Of a DNA stretch of 64,000 nt, positions 7,843 to 19,794 are shown piece after piece. The notes below the pieces were generated by a model. The model ran no database searches. It was not told the origin of the DNA and saw only the letters and a list, made by a program, of their open reading frames with translations. The first letter of the stretch is position 1; the number at the start of each line of letters is the position of its first letter. Made by a program: the position numbers and the translations under genes. Source of the stretch: Insolitispirillum peregrinum (GTDB taxonomy: Bacteria; Pseudomonadota; Alphaproteobacteria; Rhodospirillales; Rhodospirillaceae); NCBI RefSeq assembly GCF_900156605.1, contig NZ_FTOA01000006.1, positions 62,001 to 126,000 of the forward strand, in the 5' to 3' direction.

Positions 7843-9027
7843 ATGGGCGCTACTGCAAAAATTCTGCTGCTGGGATCCGGGGAACTGGGACGCGAGTTTG
7901 TGATTTCGGCCAAGCGCCTGGGGGCGCATGTGATTGCCTGCGATGCCTATCCGCAGGCTCCGGCGATGCAGGTGGCTGACGACGCCGAAGTGTTTTCGAT
8001 GCTGGATGCCGACGCCCTTGCCGCTGCCATCGACAAGCATCAGCCTGACCTGATCGTGCCCGAAGTCGAGGCCATCCGCACCGAAGTCCTGAAGGATTTC
8101 GAGGATCGAGGCTTCAACGTGGTGCCGTCGGCGCGGGCGACCATCATGACCATGAACCGTGACCGCATCCGCGAAGTCGCTGCCAGTGAACTGGGGCTGC
8201 TGACCTCGACCTATCTGTATGCCGAAAGCCTTGATGACATGCGGGCGGCGGTGGACAAGGTCGGCCTGCCGTGCGTGGTCAAGCCGGTGATGTCGTCGTC
8301 GGGCAAGGGCCAGAGCACCGTGCGCAGCGCCGATGCGGTCGATGCCGCCTGGGCCTATGCGGTGGCCGGAATGCGTGGCGACCGCCAGCGGGTGATCGTC
8401 GAAGCCTTCATTCCCTTTGACTACGAAATTACCCTGCTGACCATCCGCACCCGTGACGGTGTGGTGTTCTGCCCGCCGATCGGCCACCGTCAGGAACGCG
8501 GTGACTATCAGGAAAGCTGGCAGCCGGCCGCCATGTCCGCCGCCGCGATTGCCTCGGCGCAGGAGATGGCCAAAGCCGTGGTCGATAACCTCGGCGGTTA
8601 TGGCCTGTTTGGCGTCGAATTCTTTGTGATGGGCGATCAGGTGATCTTTTCCGAACTGTCGCCGCGCCCGCATGACACCGGGATGGTGACGCTGATTTCG
8701 CAGAACCTGACCGAATTCGACCTGCACGCCCGCGCCATTCTGGGGTTGCCGATTCCGTCGATCACCCTGCACGGCCCCAGTGCCTCGGCGGTGATTCTGG
8801 CTGATCGTGATGCCAGCGAGTTCTCGGTGGAGGGTGTGGCCGAGGCTCTGCGCCCGGACAGCGACGGCATTGATCTGGACCTGCGGGTGTTCAACAAGCC
8901 GACCACCCGCCCCTATCGCCGGATGGGAGTGGCGCTGGCGCTGGCCCGGCAGGGCGATGTTGAAGACGCCCGCGCTGCGGCTCGCGCTGCTGCCGCCAAG
9001 GTGTCGATCCGCTACAAGGACGCATGA
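7843..9027 (+). CDS. purT: Formate-dependent phosphoribosylglycinamide formyltransferase
   Basis: A 394-residue ATP-grasp enzyme that makes formyl-GAR from GAR, formate and ATP in purine synthesis, a folate-independent alternative to PurN. The N-terminal part has ILLLGSGELGREFVISAKRLG, and further on VPEVEAIRT, the ATP-grasp lid VKPVMSSSGKGQS and the metal-binding ELSPRPHDTGMVTL are visible. Length matches E. coli PurT (392). The ATG at 7843 has GGGAGA upstream; the open frame extends to 7462 but that part is not conserved-looking. The window also contains purN (57165), so this organism has both GAR formyltransferases. The ArsC-family gene overlaps its stop by four bases. Confidence 0.95.
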   Translation: MGATAKILLLGSGELGREFVISAKRLGAHVIACDAYPQAPAMQVADDAEVFSMLDADALAAAIDKHQPDLIVPEVEAIRTEVLKDFEDRGFNVVPSARATIMTMNRDRIREVAASELGLLTSTYLYAESLDDMRAAVDKVGLPCVVKPVMSSSGKGQSTVRSADAVDAAWAYAVAGMRGDRQRVIVEAFIPFDYEITLLTIRTRDGVVFCPPIGHRQERGDYQESWQPAAMSAAAIASAQEMAKAVVDNLGGYGLFGVEFFVMGDQVIFSELSPRPHDTGMVTLISQNLTEFDLHARAILGLPIPSITLHGPSASAVILADRDASEFSVEGVAEALRPDSDGIDLDLRVFNKPTTRPYRRMGVALALARQGDVEDARAAARAAAAKVSIRYKDA

Positions 9028-9383
9028 TGACCGTCACCCTGTATGGCATCAAGAACTGCGATACGATGAAAAAGGCAATGTCCTGGTTGAAAGACCAGGG
9101 CATTGACTACGCTTTCCATGATTATCGCAAGGATGGCATCACCCGCGCGCATCTGGAACGCTGGTGCGCCGTCTGGGGCTGGGAAAAGGTACTCAACCGC
9201 GCCGGGACCACCTTCCGCGCCTTGCCGGACGAGCAAAAAGCCAACCTCGACACCGAGGCGGCCATTGCCCTGATGCTGGCGGCCCCGGCAATGATCAAGC
9301 GCCCGGTGCTGGAAACGCCCGCGCCGGTGCAGCTGGGGTTCAAGCCTGATCTGTACGCGGCGGTGTTCGGGCGGGGGGAGTAA
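9024..9383 (+). CDS. ArsC family (Spx/YffB-like) thioredoxin-fold protein
   Basis: A 119-residue member of the ArsC/Spx/YffB thioredoxin-fold family. It starts MTVTLYGIKNCDTMKKA, with the single family cysteine in the NCDTMKKA motif and no CxxC; WKDQGIDYAFHDYRKDG and a C-terminal IKRPVLE segment follow, as in YffB. Such proteins are probable glutathione- or thiol-linked reductases; true arsenate reductase activity is not indicated because no ars genes are nearby. Translationally coupled to purT through an ATGATGA overlap (start at 9024 or 9027). Its 3' end overlaps the convergent DUF2267 gene by 44 bp. Confidence 0.85.
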   Translation: MMTVTLYGIKNCDTMKKAMSWLKDQGIDYAFHDYRKDGITRAHLERWCAVWGWEKVLNRAGTTFRALPDEQKANLDTEAAIALMLAAPAMIKRPVLETPAPVQLGFKPDLYAAVFGRGE

Positions 9384-9801
9384 TCCCCGACCAAAAATCC
9401 CGGGCAGACGCAGGCAGGGTTTCCAGACAGCGGTCAAGCTCGCGTGCCTCGACATAGGTGCGAAGCACGCGGGCAACGTCCTGTATCGCCGTATCCGGGG
9501 AAAAATTGTGATTCACGCGCAGCTGTTTGACCTCTGCACGCATTAAATCCCAATCCCACGAGTCCGCCTGTGCTTCATTGGCATCCCAGTGATTGACGAA
9601 CAAGGCTCGCAGCATCGCAGGCAGGATTTGCGCAAACGCAATGGCCTGCGGAAGCGTCAACCGACGTCTGAAACACAGAAAGACGGCTTGGGTCGTGGTA
9701 TAGGCCTGATGCCGTGACCCCAGATTGGTTTCTGTCGCCACATCGGCCAGAAACCTGTCAAAATCCTGTGTGGCGAGCTTGTATTCCATTGGGGTCGGCA
9801 T
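9340..9801 (-). CDS. DUF2267 domain-containing protein
   Basis: A 153-residue protein resembling the DUF2267 family: an all-helical repeat with the pattern FLADVA..., A..TTQAVFLCFRRRLTLPQAIAFAQILPAMLRALFV, then a second similar half. Function is unknown; related proteins are sometimes next to stress or cell-envelope genes. The tail (SGITPPARTPPRTDQA) is low-complexity and lies in the overlap with the convergent ArsC-family gene. The ATG at 9801 is followed closely by a second ATG (MPTPMEY), so the exact start is uncertain by a few codons. The gene is slightly lower in GC than its neighbours. Confidence 0.7.
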   Translation of the reverse strand: MPTPMEYKLATQDFDRFLADVATETNLGSRHQAYTTTQAVFLCFRRRLTLPQAIAFAQILPAMLRALFVNHWDANEAQADSWDWDLMRAEVKQLRVNHNFSPDTAIQDVARVLRTYVEARELDRCLETLPASARDFWSGITPPARTPPRTDQA

Positions 9802-9882
9802 ATTGAAACTCCCTGATCGAAGCCATCACGAAAATTCCGGGCACGATAAAGCCCTTACGCCTGACTGTCTTCGGGGGTTCGT

Positions 9883-10341
9883 TCACGCCCGGTGATACGG
9901 GTGGCCGTCCTGAATTGACTGGGCGCGGTAAAGCTGTTCGGCCAGCATTCCGCGCACCAGCATGTGCGGCCAGGTCATTTGCCCAAAGGCAAACAGCAGG
10001 TCGGCGCGCGAGCGGACCGCCGGAGAATGGCCGTCAGCGCCACCAATCAGGAATGCCACCGCCGGGGTGGCCTGATCGCGCCAGTCAGCGAGGCGCTGGG
10101 AAAAGGCCTCGCTGCCAAACGTCTTGCCGCGTTCGTCCAGCGCCACGATGCGGGCGCCGGGCGGCACGCAGGCCAACAGCAGCTCGCCTTCCCGTTCCAT
10201 GCGCTGGACAACGGGCAGGGGGCGCTTTTCCTCGACTTCACGCAGGATCAGCGGGCTTTTCAGGCGGGCGGCATAATGGTCGTACAGGCTGCGCTCGGGG
10301 CCGGGCCTGGCCCGGCCGACGGCGACAATCAGCAGGTCCAT
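9883..10341 (-). CDS. rlmH: 23S rRNA (pseudouridine1915-N3)-methyltransferase
   Basis: A 152-residue SPOUT methyltransferase that methylates pseudouridine 1915 in helix 69 of 23S rRNA using SAM. It shows MDLLIVAVGR at the start, VALDERGKTFGSEAFSQRL, FLIGGADGHS for the knotted SAM site and QMTWPHMLVRGMLAEQLYRA near the end with the conserved C-terminal HPYHR. Length is normal for the family. The start at 10341 overlaps the rsfS stop by one base, so the genes are coupled. An in-frame extension to 10395 lies within rsfS and is rejected. Confidence 0.95.
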   Translation of the reverse strand: MDLLIVAVGRARPGPERSLYDHYAARLKSPLILREVEEKRPLPVVQRMEREGELLLACVPPGARIVALDERGKTFGSEAFSQRLADWRDQATPAVAFLIGGADGHSPAVRSRADLLFAFGQMTWPHMLVRGMLAEQLYRAQSIQDGHPYHRA

Positions 10342-10742
10342 TACAGGACGCTGGCACTGCTGTCCTGGAGATGGGCCGGAGCAACGCCGCCCCACATTTT
10401 TTCCAGGTTGTAGAAAGCGCGCACTTCGGGGCGGAACAGGTGAACCACCACGTCACCTGCATCCAGCAGGACCCAGTCACAGGTGGTCATGCCTTCGACG
10501 GTGACATCCAGACCGCGGGCTTTCAGCTTGGTCATCAGGTGATCGGCCATCGCACCCACCTGACGGGACGACCGGCCAGAGGCAATCACCATCGCATCGG
10601 CGATGGAGGTTTTGCCTGCCAGATCGATCACCACAATGTCTTCGGCCTTGTCGGAATCGAGGGCCTCGATAACAAAGGCCGCCAGCGGGTCATCGGTATG
10701 CGGCAGGGAAGACGGCGAAACGGTGGACTCGGGGGTAGCTAT
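10341..10742 (-). CDS. rsfS: Ribosomal silencing factor RsfS, with an apparent AUA start
   Basis: RsfS binds L14 on the large subunit and blocks 30S joining, silencing ribosomes in poor conditions. The family core is clear: LAAFVIEALDSDKAEDIVVID, then GKTSIADAMVIASGRSSRQ and a C-terminal WVLLDAGDVVVHLFRPEVRAFY. The problem is the start. The conserved first helix begins upstream of the only in-frame GTG codons (10637-10631), and an in-frame TAG ends at about 10752. Between them there is no ATG, GTG or TTG; the best candidate is ATA at 10742-10740, behind TAGGAG at ideal spacing, giving MATPESTVSP-like reading and 133 residues. A start at the GTG would give only 97 residues and remove conserved sequence. 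Confidence 0.85.
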   Translation of the reverse strand: MATPESTVSPSSLPHTDDPLAAFVIEALDSDKAEDIVVIDLAGKTSIADAMVIASGRSSRQVGAMADHLMTKLKARGLDVTVEGMTTCDWVLLDAGDVVVHLFRPEVRAFYNLEKMWGGVAPAHLQDSSASVL

Positions 10743-10818
10743 GGTCGGCTCCTATGGTAATCCTGGCGGCCAGTGGCCCTACAGGAAGAAAAACAACGGG
10801 TCATGCCTCGCCGGGCGA

Positions 10819-11445
10819 TCAGCCCCAGCCTCCGGCGGCGCGGATGGCGGTGGACGAGGCCGGGTGCGGCCGGATTACCAGATACACCCAGGCAGGCGGT
10901 TCCTGCATCGCAAGCTGTCCGCAACGGCGGTGCGACAGGCGGGCCGCCGCAAAACGGCGGGCTGCCAGACCGGTCACCGCCGGAACAGAATAAGAGCCAC
11001 GATCAAAAATCGCAACGGGCACGCGGTAAAAGATCCCTTGCCAGCGCCGCCAGCGCGGGATCTGAACCATGTTGTCGGCCCCCATCAGCCAGACAAAACG
11101 CAGACGGGGGAATCGGCGTTGCAGGCTGGCGAGGGTATCGACAGTGTAGGTTGACCGCAAGGACTGTTCGATGGCCGTCACCCGAATGGCGGGATGACAG
11201 GCCACCTGTTGCGCCTTTGCGACCCGCTGATCCAGTGCTGCCATGCCCGCACGGGATTTCAGCGGGTTTTGCGGGCTGACCAGCCACCACACCTGATCGA
11301 GTCCCAACCGTTTGAGCGCCTCGAGGCTGATGTGGCGGTGGCCGTCATGGGCGGGATTGAACGACCCGCCCAGCAGGCCGATCCGCCCATGCTGGAGTCC
11401 GCCCCAGTGAGACGGGCCGCGATGTGCCCTGCTCAGGGACGGCAT
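10819..11445 (-). CDS. nadD: Nicotinate-nucleotide adenylyltransferase
   Basis: About 208 residues; transfers AMP from ATP to nicotinate mononucleotide in NAD synthesis. The nucleotidyltransferase signature [15 protein letters not shown] contains the HxGH motif, and the C-terminal ASSTAIR is the ISSTxIR phosphate-binding motif. [11 protein letters not shown] and [14 protein letters not shown] are also characteristic. The start at 11445 overlaps the end of proA by 13 bases, so expression is probably coupled. The protein has an unusual run of arginine-rich residues near the N-terminus only if read from further upstream (11592), which lies in proA and is rejected. Confidence 0.92.
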   Translation of the reverse strand: MPSLSRAHRGPSHWGGLQHGRIGLLGGSFNPAHDGHRHISLEALKRLGLDQVWWLVSPQNPLKSRAGMAALDQRVAKAQQVACHPAIRVTAIEQSLRSTYTVDTLASLQRRFPRLRFVWLMGADNMVQIPRWRRWQGIFYRVPVAIFDRGSYSVPAVTGLAARRFAAARLSHRRCGQLAMQEPPAWVYLVIRPHPASSTAIRAAGGWG

Positions 11446-12698
11446 TGCCCGTTGCCACGTATCTTGTACTTGAAGGTGGTCAACTGCTCGACGCCGACCG
11501 GGCCACGGGCATGCAGCTTGCCGGTGGAAATGCCGATTTCCGCCCCCATGCCGAATTCGCCGCCGTCGGCGAACTGGGTCGAGGCGTTCCACATCAGGAT
11601 GGCAGAGTCGATTTCATTCATGAACCGCTCGGCGGCCACCCGGTCTTCGGTGATGATCGCCTCGGTGTGCTGGCTGGAATGGCGCTGAATGTGCTCGATG
11701 GCACGCGCCACGCCGTCAACGACCTTCACCGACAGGATGGCATCGAGGTATTCGGTATCCCAATCCTCGTCGCTGGCTTCGTCGAGCGTCGGCACAATGG
11801 CACGGGCTTCGGCGTCGCCGCGCAGGGTGCAGCCAGCGGCGGCCAGATCGGCCATCAGCACCGGCAGCATCTGCGGCGCAATCGACCGGTCCACCAGCAG
11901 GGTTTCGGTGGAGCCACAAATGCCGGTGCGGCGCATTTTGGCGTTTACCACCACTTGCCGCGCCATCTCGGGATCGGCCTTTTCATGGACATAGGTGTGG
12001 CAGATGCCATCCAGATGCTTGAACATCGGAATGCGGCTTTCGGCGGAAACGCGCTCGATCAGCCCCTTGCCGCCGCGCGGCACGATCACGTCAACGTACT
12101 GGTCCATCGACAGCAAGGCCCCGACGGCAGCGCGGTCCTTGGTCGGCACCATCTGGATGGCGTCGGCGGGCAGACCGGCCTGCGCCAGCCCGACCTGCAA
12201 GGCATCCAGAATGGCGTGCGAGCTGTTGAAGCTTTCCGAGCCACCGCGCAGGATGGCGGCATTGCCCGACTTCAGGCACAGGGCACCGGCGTCGGCGGTG
12301 ACGTTGGGGCGGCTTTCATAAATGATGCCGATCACCCCCAGCGGCGTGCGCACGCGCGAGATTTTCAGGCCATTGGGACGGTCCCATTCCGACATCACCT
12401 GTCCGACCGGGTCGGGCAGTTTGGCGATGTCCTCAAGGCCCTTGGCCATTGCTTCGATGCGCTCGTCGGTCAGCAGCAGGCGGTCGAGCAGGGCCGGGCT
12501 GAGGCCCTTTTCCCGTCCAAAGGCCATGTCTTTGGCGTTGGCTTCCTGAATCGCACGGGCGGCCAGACGCAGGGCCTTGGCCCCTTCGCGCAGGGCGCGG
12601 TCCTTGGCGTCGGCTGGCATGGTCGCCAACACCAGAGCCGCCGTCTTGGCGCGGCGACCCATGTCGGTCATCTGGTCTTGAACGGTCAGCGTATCCAT
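11433..12698 (-). CDS. proA: Glutamate-5-semialdehyde dehydrogenase (gamma-glutamyl phosphate reductase)
   Basis: A 421-residue NADPH enzyme that reduces gamma-glutamyl phosphate to glutamate semialdehyde, step two of proline synthesis. Aldehyde dehydrogenase-fold landmarks are present: [38 protein letters not shown] and [16 protein letters not shown] with the catalytic cysteine. Length is standard. It follows proB by 46 bp on the same strand and overlaps nadD, as part of the obg-proB-proA-nadD-rsfS-rlmH operon. Confidence 0.97.
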   Translation of the reverse strand: MDTLTVQDQMTDMGRRAKTAALVLATMPADAKDRALREGAKALRLAARAIQEANAKDMAFGREKGLSPALLDRLLLTDERIEAMAKGLEDIAKLPDPVGQVMSEWDRPNGLKISRVRTPLGVIGIIYESRPNVTADAGALCLKSGNAAILRGGSESFNSSHAILDALQVGLAQAGLPADAIQMVPTKDRAAVGALLSMDQYVDVIVPRGGKGLIERVSAESRIPMFKHLDGICHTYVHEKADPEMARQVVVNAKMRRTGICGSTETLLVDRSIAPQMLPVLMADLAAAGCTLRGDAEARAIVPTLDEASDEDWDTEYLDAILSVKVVDGVARAIEHIQRHSSQHTEAIITEDRVAAERFMNEIDSAILMWNASTQFADGGEFGMGAEIGISTGKLHARGPVGVEQLTTFKYKIRGNGQCRP

Positions 12699-12744
12699 GC
12701 CTGTCTTCCTTCCTGAGAATATGGCCTTGATTGGGTGTTGCAGG

Positions 12745-15002
<2,258 letters not shown>

Positions 15003-15007
15003 TCATC

Positions 15008-15054
15008 GCACAAGATCAGCGCGGCACAAGATCAGCGTGGCACAGATCAACGGG
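15008..15054. repeat. Triple 16-bp tandem repeat in the obg leader
   Basis: Two nearly identical 16-mers (GCACAAGATCAGCGCG, GCACAAGATCAGCGTG) followed by a decayed third copy (GCACAGATCAACGGG). They lie 24-70 bp upstream of the obg start, between it and the rpmA terminator, where the obg promoter or 5' UTR should be. No function is known to me. Confidence 0.75.
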
Positions 15055-15090
15055 CGGAACAAAAGACGGGGCGTGGCAGGGTAAAAAGCC

Positions 15091-15122
15091 AAAAAGGGGA
15101 ATGGCAGCCCATTCCCCTTTTT
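15091..15122 (-). terminator. Rho-independent terminator after rpmA
   Basis: A perfect 14-bp stem (AAAAAGGGGAATGG / CCATTCCCCTTTTT) around a 4-base loop, ending in a T-run on either strand. It lies 37 bp after the rpmA stop on the minus strand, so it separates the rplU-rpmA transcript from the obg operon. Confidence 0.9.
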
Positions 15123-15158
15123 GTGCCTTGAAAGGCAAAGCGCGGTTGGCTGTCCGAG

Positions 15159-15425
15159 TTATTCGGCAGCCACAGCCGGTTCCACCGACACGAAGATGCG
15201 CTGCTTGAAGCCCTTGTGGAACTTCACAGTGCCTTCGGCGGTGGCGAAGATGGTGTAATCACGGCCCAGACCAACGTTGGCACCCGGGTGCCACTTGGTG
15301 CCGCGCTGGCGGATGATGATGTTGCCAGCAAGCACGCGCTCGCCGCCAAACTTCTTTACGCCAAGGCGTTTGCCTTCTGAGTCGCGACCGTTGCGCGAAG
15401 AACCACCAGCCTTTTTATGTGCCAT
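15159..15425 (-). CDS. rpmA: 50S ribosomal protein L27
   Basis: An 88-residue L27 protein, whose N-terminal tail reaches the peptidyl transferase centre. It begins [20 protein letters not shown], then [22 protein letters not shown] and [10 protein letters not shown], all diagnostic. No Firmicutes-type cleavable extension is present. AAAAGGAG precedes the ATG. It follows rplU by 29 bp and is followed by a strong terminator, giving the usual two-gene rplU-rpmA transcript. Confidence 0.98.
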   Translation of the reverse strand: MAHKKAGGSSRNGRDSEGKRLGVKKFGGERVLAGNIIIRQRGTKWHPGANVGLGRDYTIFATAEGTVKFHKGFKQRIFVSVEPAVAAE

Positions 15426-15454
15426 GGTGTGTAACTCCTTTTAAGCTGGACGGA

Positions 15455-15754
15455 TCAACCGTTGATGGCGGTGATCTTGACCAGCGTCATCTGCTGGCGA
15501 TGACCGTTCTTGCGACGGTAGTTCTGGCGACGCTTCTTTTTGAAGACAATCACCTTTTCCGTCTTGAACTGGTCGATGACCTGAGCGGTGACGGAAGCAC
15601 CAGACAGCAGGGGGGCGCCAATCTTGTCGCCAACCATGAGGACTTCGTCGAACGTGATGGCGGCCCCGGCGTCACCGGGCAGCTTTTCGATCGCGATGAC
15701 GTCGTCCATTGCGACCTTGTACTGCTTGCCGCCGGTCTTAATGACTGCGAACAT
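15455..15754 (-). CDS. rplU: 50S ribosomal protein L21
   Basis: A 99-residue L21 protein of the large subunit. [20 protein letters not shown] at the start, [21 protein letters not shown] and the C-terminal [10 protein letters not shown] are diagnostic. The length is close to the short (about 103-residue) form, without the long C-terminal extension seen in some alphaproteobacteria. AAGG lies before the ATG. A near-consensus promoter (TTGACG-16-TATGAT) sits about 80-107 bp upstream. Confidence 0.98.
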   Translation of the reverse strand: MFAVIKTGGKQYKVAMDDVIAIEKLPGDAGAAITFDEVLMVGDKIGAPLLSGASVTAQVIDQFKTEKVIVFKKKRRQNYRRKNGHRQQMTLVKITAING

Positions 15755-15833
15755 CGTGCTGCAACCTTACATAACGAAACGGGCGGCCGCCCAAGCCGTC
15801 ATGGCTCCACGGTCCGCATCCAAAGAGGGCGTG

Positions 15834-15861
15834 ATCATACGCAGCAGACACAGGACGTCAA
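15834..15861 (-). promoter_or_regulatory. Sigma-70-type promoter for rplU-rpmA
   Basis: On the minus strand TTGACG and TATGAT are separated by 16 bases, close to the vegetative consensus, with the predicted transcript start near 15827 and about 70 bases of leader before rplU. Confidence 0.7.
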
Positions 15862-16004
15862 GAGGGAAAGACCAGAAAACAGACTCTTTCCCAACGCCTT
15901 GGTCCAACGCCCTGAGATACACCGTTGAATCACGATCCCTGACCATCTGCCAGCCCTGTTTTTCAGGCCGGGCAAAAAAAATGATCAGGGTCGAAAAAAA
16001 GGTC

Positions 16005-16033
16005 TTGCCAGAGGAAAGGTTCGCCGATATGTT
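16005..16033 (+). promoter_or_regulatory. Probable promoter of tRNA-Ser
   Basis: TTGCCA and TATGTT separated by 17 bases, placed so that transcription would start about 40 bp before the tRNA gene. Confidence 0.55.
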
Positions 16034-16083
16034 CCGCCTCCTCTGAACGACCCATGTTGCTTCAAACGAAGTAAACATCCTGC

Positions 16084-16173
<90 letters not shown>

Positions 16174-16197
16174 TCCTTCTCTTGATCGAGAGAAGGA
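16174..16197 (+). terminator. Hairpin after tRNA-Ser
   Basis: A perfect 9-bp inverted repeat (TCCTTCTCT / AGAGAAGGA) with a 6-base loop beginning at the base after the tRNA CCA. The U-tract is lacking, so it may terminate weakly or mark the 3' processing region. Confidence 0.6.
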
Positions 16198-16344
16198 AAT
16201 ACTTCAGGTAAATATGCAAATCACCCTGTCTTCAGCAAGGAATTGCTGGGCGGGGCGTTTTTGCGTTTTTTAGCCTGTTTTCTTTGTTTCGCTGCGGACC
16301 ACTCTGTTATCACATTGCTGTTGCAGGGTGATTCCATCATTAAA

Positions 16345-16372
16345 GACTTGCCGTATTGCAATACGGCAAGTC
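16345..16372. promoter_or_regulatory. 28-bp perfect palindrome upstream of hsdR
   Basis: Two uninterrupted 14-bp arms (GACTTGCCGTATTG and its reverse complement), centred at 16358/16359, 81 bp before the hsdR ATG. A smaller palindrome, GACATATATGTC, lies just downstream near 16389-16400 in an AT-rich stretch that should hold the hsd promoter. A dimeric repressor operator is the simplest reading; no controller gene is next to it. Confidence 0.7.
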
Positions 16373-16452
16373 CAATATATTTTGTGCGCGACATATATGT
16401 CTGTGTTACCGTATGGGTAGTGATACACAAAAATTGTTTTCGGGCGAGCATC

Positions 16453-19400
16453 ATGCAGTCGGTCAACTTTGAAATTCTTCGCAAGGATCGACCTTCCCTT
16501 GCAGACCTTGGCGGATTTGCAGAGCACTATCTGCACACCGATCCGGAAAGCTCCCTTACAAAATTACGCATTTTTGCCGAGCATCTGACGAAAGCTATCT
16601 ATTGGGAGCTTCGGCTGGCAAAGCCTGCCGTACAAACATTGGATGGCTTGCTGTCCAACCCAGACTTCAAAAAAGCCGTTCCCCAAGTCATCCTTGATAA
16701 GCTCCATATTCTTAGAAAAGAAGGTAACGGTGCAGCTCACGGGCAAACCTTAGACAGCAAACGTGCCCTCTGGGTCCTTGAGGAAGCCTTCCAGCTTGGG
16801 GCCTGGTTCCTGGTTCGGTTTATAAGCCGTAAGCCAGCAGATATTCCTTCCTTCCAAGCCATCTCGGCTCCAAAGGCTCCGGTCAGCCGAGCAGATCTTG
16901 AGGAAAAGGAAAAGCAACTGGCCGCAGTCATCGCCGAGCGCGATGCGCTAAAGCAGGATTATCAAGCCCTGGAGCTTAAAGCCGATACGCTGAGCAAAGG
17001 CCAACACGCCGCTGACGTGCTGAAATTAAGCGAAGCTGAAACTCGCAAACGGCTGATTGATACAGCTCTGGCTGATGCTGGATGGAACTTGAATAGTGCA
17101 GGCAGACACACTCCAGAGGTTGGGCAAGAAGTAAAACTGACTGACCAACCGACAGGGTCTGGTACTGGATACGCCGATTATGTGCTCTGGAATGATGACG
17201 GAAAACCCTTGGCCGTTATCGAAGCCAAAAAGGCTGCTGTTGACGCTAAAGTGGGTTTAGAGCAAGCCAAACTCTACGCCGATGCGCTGGAAAAGCAGTA
17301 TGGCCAGCGCCCGGCTATTTTTAGCACCAATGGCTTTGAAATTTGGCTGTGGGATGATGCCCTGGGCTATCCTCCCCGCTCACTTTTTGGCTTTTACTCC
17401 AAAGATAGCCTTCAGCATTTAGTCTGCTTTAAGCGACCTTATCGCCAGCCTCTCAAGAACCTTTCGGTGAATGCGTCGATTGCGGGGCGATTGTATCAGC
17501 TTGAAACCATCAAACGCGTGAGTGAAGCATTTGAGAAGAAGAATACCAAAGCTCTGATTGTCCAGGCAACGGGCACCGGCAAGACACGCGTTGCCATTGC
17601 CTTGTCTGACCTGCTGATTCGCGCCAAATGGGCCAAGCGCATTCTTTTTCTCTGCGACCGCAGTGAATTGCGCAAGCAGGCTAAGAATGCCTTTAGCCAG
17701 CATATCAATGAGCCTGTGACCTTGGTCAACAGCGCTGCGGCCAAGGCGCAGAGCCAGCGTATCTATGTGTCCACCTATCAAAGCATGATGGGGCTGTTTC
17801 AGACCTTTGACGTGGGCTTTTTTGACCTGATTATCGCTGATGAAAGCCATCGCAGCGTTTACAATGTTTACGGCGATATTTTTCGCTATTTTGACGCCCT
17901 GCAAGTTGGCCTCACGGCGACCCCGGTCGAGTTTATCGCCCGCAACACCTTTTCCCTGTTTGGCTGTGAAAGCAAAGACCCTACCGCAGCTTATACACTC
18001 GAAACGGCCATCCGCGAGAAGTTCCTGGTTCCCTACGAGGTCTTTAGCCACACGACCCAATTTCTGCGCAAAGGCATCAAATACGACCAACTGACCGCTG
18101 CTCAAAAGCAGGAAGCCGAAGAAGACGGCCTTCAAAAGGACGATCTGGATTACGAAGCCCCAGAGCTGAGCAAAGAGGTCTTTAACCGCAATACCGAACT
18201 GCTGATCCTGCGCAACCTGATGGAAAACGGCATCCGCGATGCGACGGGCCAAGCCCCAGGCAAGTCGATTATTTTTGCCCGCAGTCATCAACACGCGGTC
18301 TTGCTCGAGGAAATATTCAACCAAGAATACTCGCAATACGGAGGCAAATTCTGCCAGGTTATCGACACCTATAACCCCCGTGCGGAAAGCCTGATCGACG
18401 ACTTTAAGGGCGAAGGCAGCAATGATGAACTGACCATCGCCATTTCGGTAGACATGCTCGATACTGGCATTGACGTGCCCGAGATCGTTAACTTGGTGTT
18501 TGCCAAGCCCGTTAAGTCAAAGGTCAAGTTTTGGCAGATGATCGGGCGCGGCACCCGCCTGTGCGAAGACCTCTTTGGCCCTGGCCAGCATAAGACGGTG
18601 TTTCGCATTTTCGATCACTGGGGGAACTTTGAATACTTTTCCCAAAACAGGCCAGAAGCCAACCCCACCGCCCCCAAGTCACTCATGCAAAGGCTGTTCG
18701 AGGCCCGGCTGGCCCTGGCGAGCACGGCTCTGTCGGCGATGGAGATTGCGACCTTTAACCAATGCATTCGGCTTATCGAGGCAGACATTCGCGCTTTGCC
18801 CCAAGACAGCATTTCCGTCAAAGAAAAGCGCCAGGATATTCACGCCGTCCTTCAACATGGGGTACTATATAGCTTTACCCCCGATACGCAGCAGGTGCTA
18901 AAGCGCACCATTGCCCCACTGATGCAATGGATCAACCTGCGCGGGCATGGCGATGCGGTGGACTTTGACCTACTGGTCACGGACATGCAGACGGCGCTGA
19001 TCGAAAAGTCATCGGATTTTCAGAATTTGCAAGGGGATATGGTCAACCGGGTCAACGGGCTTCAGGTGAGCCTGAACCAGGTCCGCGCCAAAGCCGACGC
19101 GATCAAAAGCGTGAAGTCACCGGAATTGTGGAAGACCATCACCACCGATCAGCTTGAGCACCTGCGGCAAGAGTTGCGCGGGATCATGCAGTTCCAGCAA
19201 ACACTGCGCGGCCCCATTGCCCATAAGCCGACGGTCATCGACATCACCGAAGAGCAGAGCGAAATCAGCAGCCAGAAAATTACCTCGAATCTGCGCTCGG
19301 TGGACCTTGCGGCCTATAAGGCACGCGTTCACGCAGCTTTGACGCAGCTTTTTGCAAACAACCGAACACTGCAAAAAATTCGCGCAGGCCAACCTGTCAC

Positions 19401-19794
19401 CCAAAACGACCTGGATGCGCTGGTGTCTTTGGTGTTAACACAGCATCCTGATGTGGACTTGGCGATCCTCAAGGACTTTTACCCGGAAACGGCGGGGCAT
19501 TTGGATGTGATTATCCGGCAGATTGTCGGTATGGAGCCCGGCGCGGTCCAGGAACACTTTACGGCTTTTGTGCAAAGCTACCCGTCGCTGACAGCCGGGC
19601 AAACGCAGTTCTTGCAACTGCTGCAAAACCATATCGCCCAGAATGGCACCATTGCGCTCGCCCGTTTGGTGGATGCCCCGTTCACCCATCTTGATGACGA
19701 AGGCATTTTCGGCGTATTCCCAAGCGACAAGCAACGCGATGAACTGCTTGCTGTTATCAAGTCTTTTATGCCTGAGGAAATGGTATCCCTATGA
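16453..19794 (+). CDS. hsdR: Type I restriction enzyme R subunit
   Basis: A 1113-residue HsdR, the motor and nuclease subunit that translocates DNA and cuts far from the recognition site. Order of domains: residues about 1-150 a DUF4145-like helical domain ([16 protein letters not shown]..., [11 protein letters not shown]), a coiled coil at about 155-210, the nuclease domain with the PD-(D/E)XK triad ending in LAVIEAKK near 256, then the SF2 helicase motor with Walker [10 protein letters not shown] near 372, DEAD-box variant IIADESHR near 460 and LTATP, and a long C-terminal domain for HsdM binding. ATG at 16453 is the first after the AT-rich leader. The stop overlaps hsdM by four bases. Confidence 0.95.
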   Translation: MQSVNFEILRKDRPSLADLGGFAEHYLHTDPESSLTKLRIFAEHLTKAIYWELRLAKPAVQTLDGLLSNPDFKKAVPQVILDKLHILRKEGNGAAHGQTLDSKRALWVLEEAFQLGAWFLVRFISRKPADIPSFQAISAPKAPVSRADLEEKEKQLAAVIAERDALKQDYQALELKADTLSKGQHAADVLKLSEAETRKRLIDTALADAGWNLNSAGRHTPEVGQEVKLTDQPTGSGTGYADYVLWNDDGKPLAVIEAKKAAVDAKVGLEQAKLYADALEKQYGQRPAIFSTNGFEIWLWDDALGYPPRSLFGFYSKDSLQHLVCFKRPYRQPLKNLSVNASIAGRLYQLETIKRVSEAFEKKNTKALIVQATGTGKTRVAIALSDLLIRAKWAKRILFLCDRSELRKQAKNAFSQHINEPVTLVNSAAAKAQSQRIYVSTYQSMMGLFQTFDVGFFDLIIADESHRSVYNVYGDIFRYFDALQVGLTATPVEFIARNTFSLFGCESKDPTAAYTLETAIREKFLVPYEVFSHTTQFLRKGIKYDQLTAAQKQEAEEDGLQKDDLDYEAPELSKEVFNRNTELLILRNLMENGIRDATGQAPGKSIIFARSHQHAVLLEEIFNQEYSQYGGKFCQVIDTYNPRAESLIDDFKGEGSNDELTIAISVDMLDTGIDVPEIVNLVFAKPVKSKVKFWQMIGRGTRLCEDLFGPGQHKTVFRIFDHWGNFEYFSQNRPEANPTAPKSLMQRLFEARLALASTALSAMEIATFNQCIRLIEADIRALPQDSISVKEKRQDIHAVLQHGVLYSFTPDTQQVLKRTIAPLMQWINLRGHGDAVDFDLLVTDMQTALIEKSSDFQNLQGDMVNRVNGLQVSLNQVRAKADAIKSVKSPELWKTITTDQLEHLRQELRGIMQFQQTLRGPIAHKPTVIDITEEQSEISSQKITSNLRSVDLAAYKARVHAALTQLFANNRTLQKIRAGQPVTQNDLDALVSLVLTQHPDVDLAILKDFYPETAGHLDVIIRQIVGMEPGAVQEHFTAFVQSYPSLTAGQTQFLQLLQNHIAQNGTIALARLVDAPFTHLDDEGIFGVFPSDKQRDELLAVIKSFMPEEMVSL

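Noticed and set aside
11424-12716. Long plus-strand frame antisense to proA
   Set aside because: ProA on the other strand is unambiguous; the antisense frame is low-complexity (G/R/Q/H-rich).
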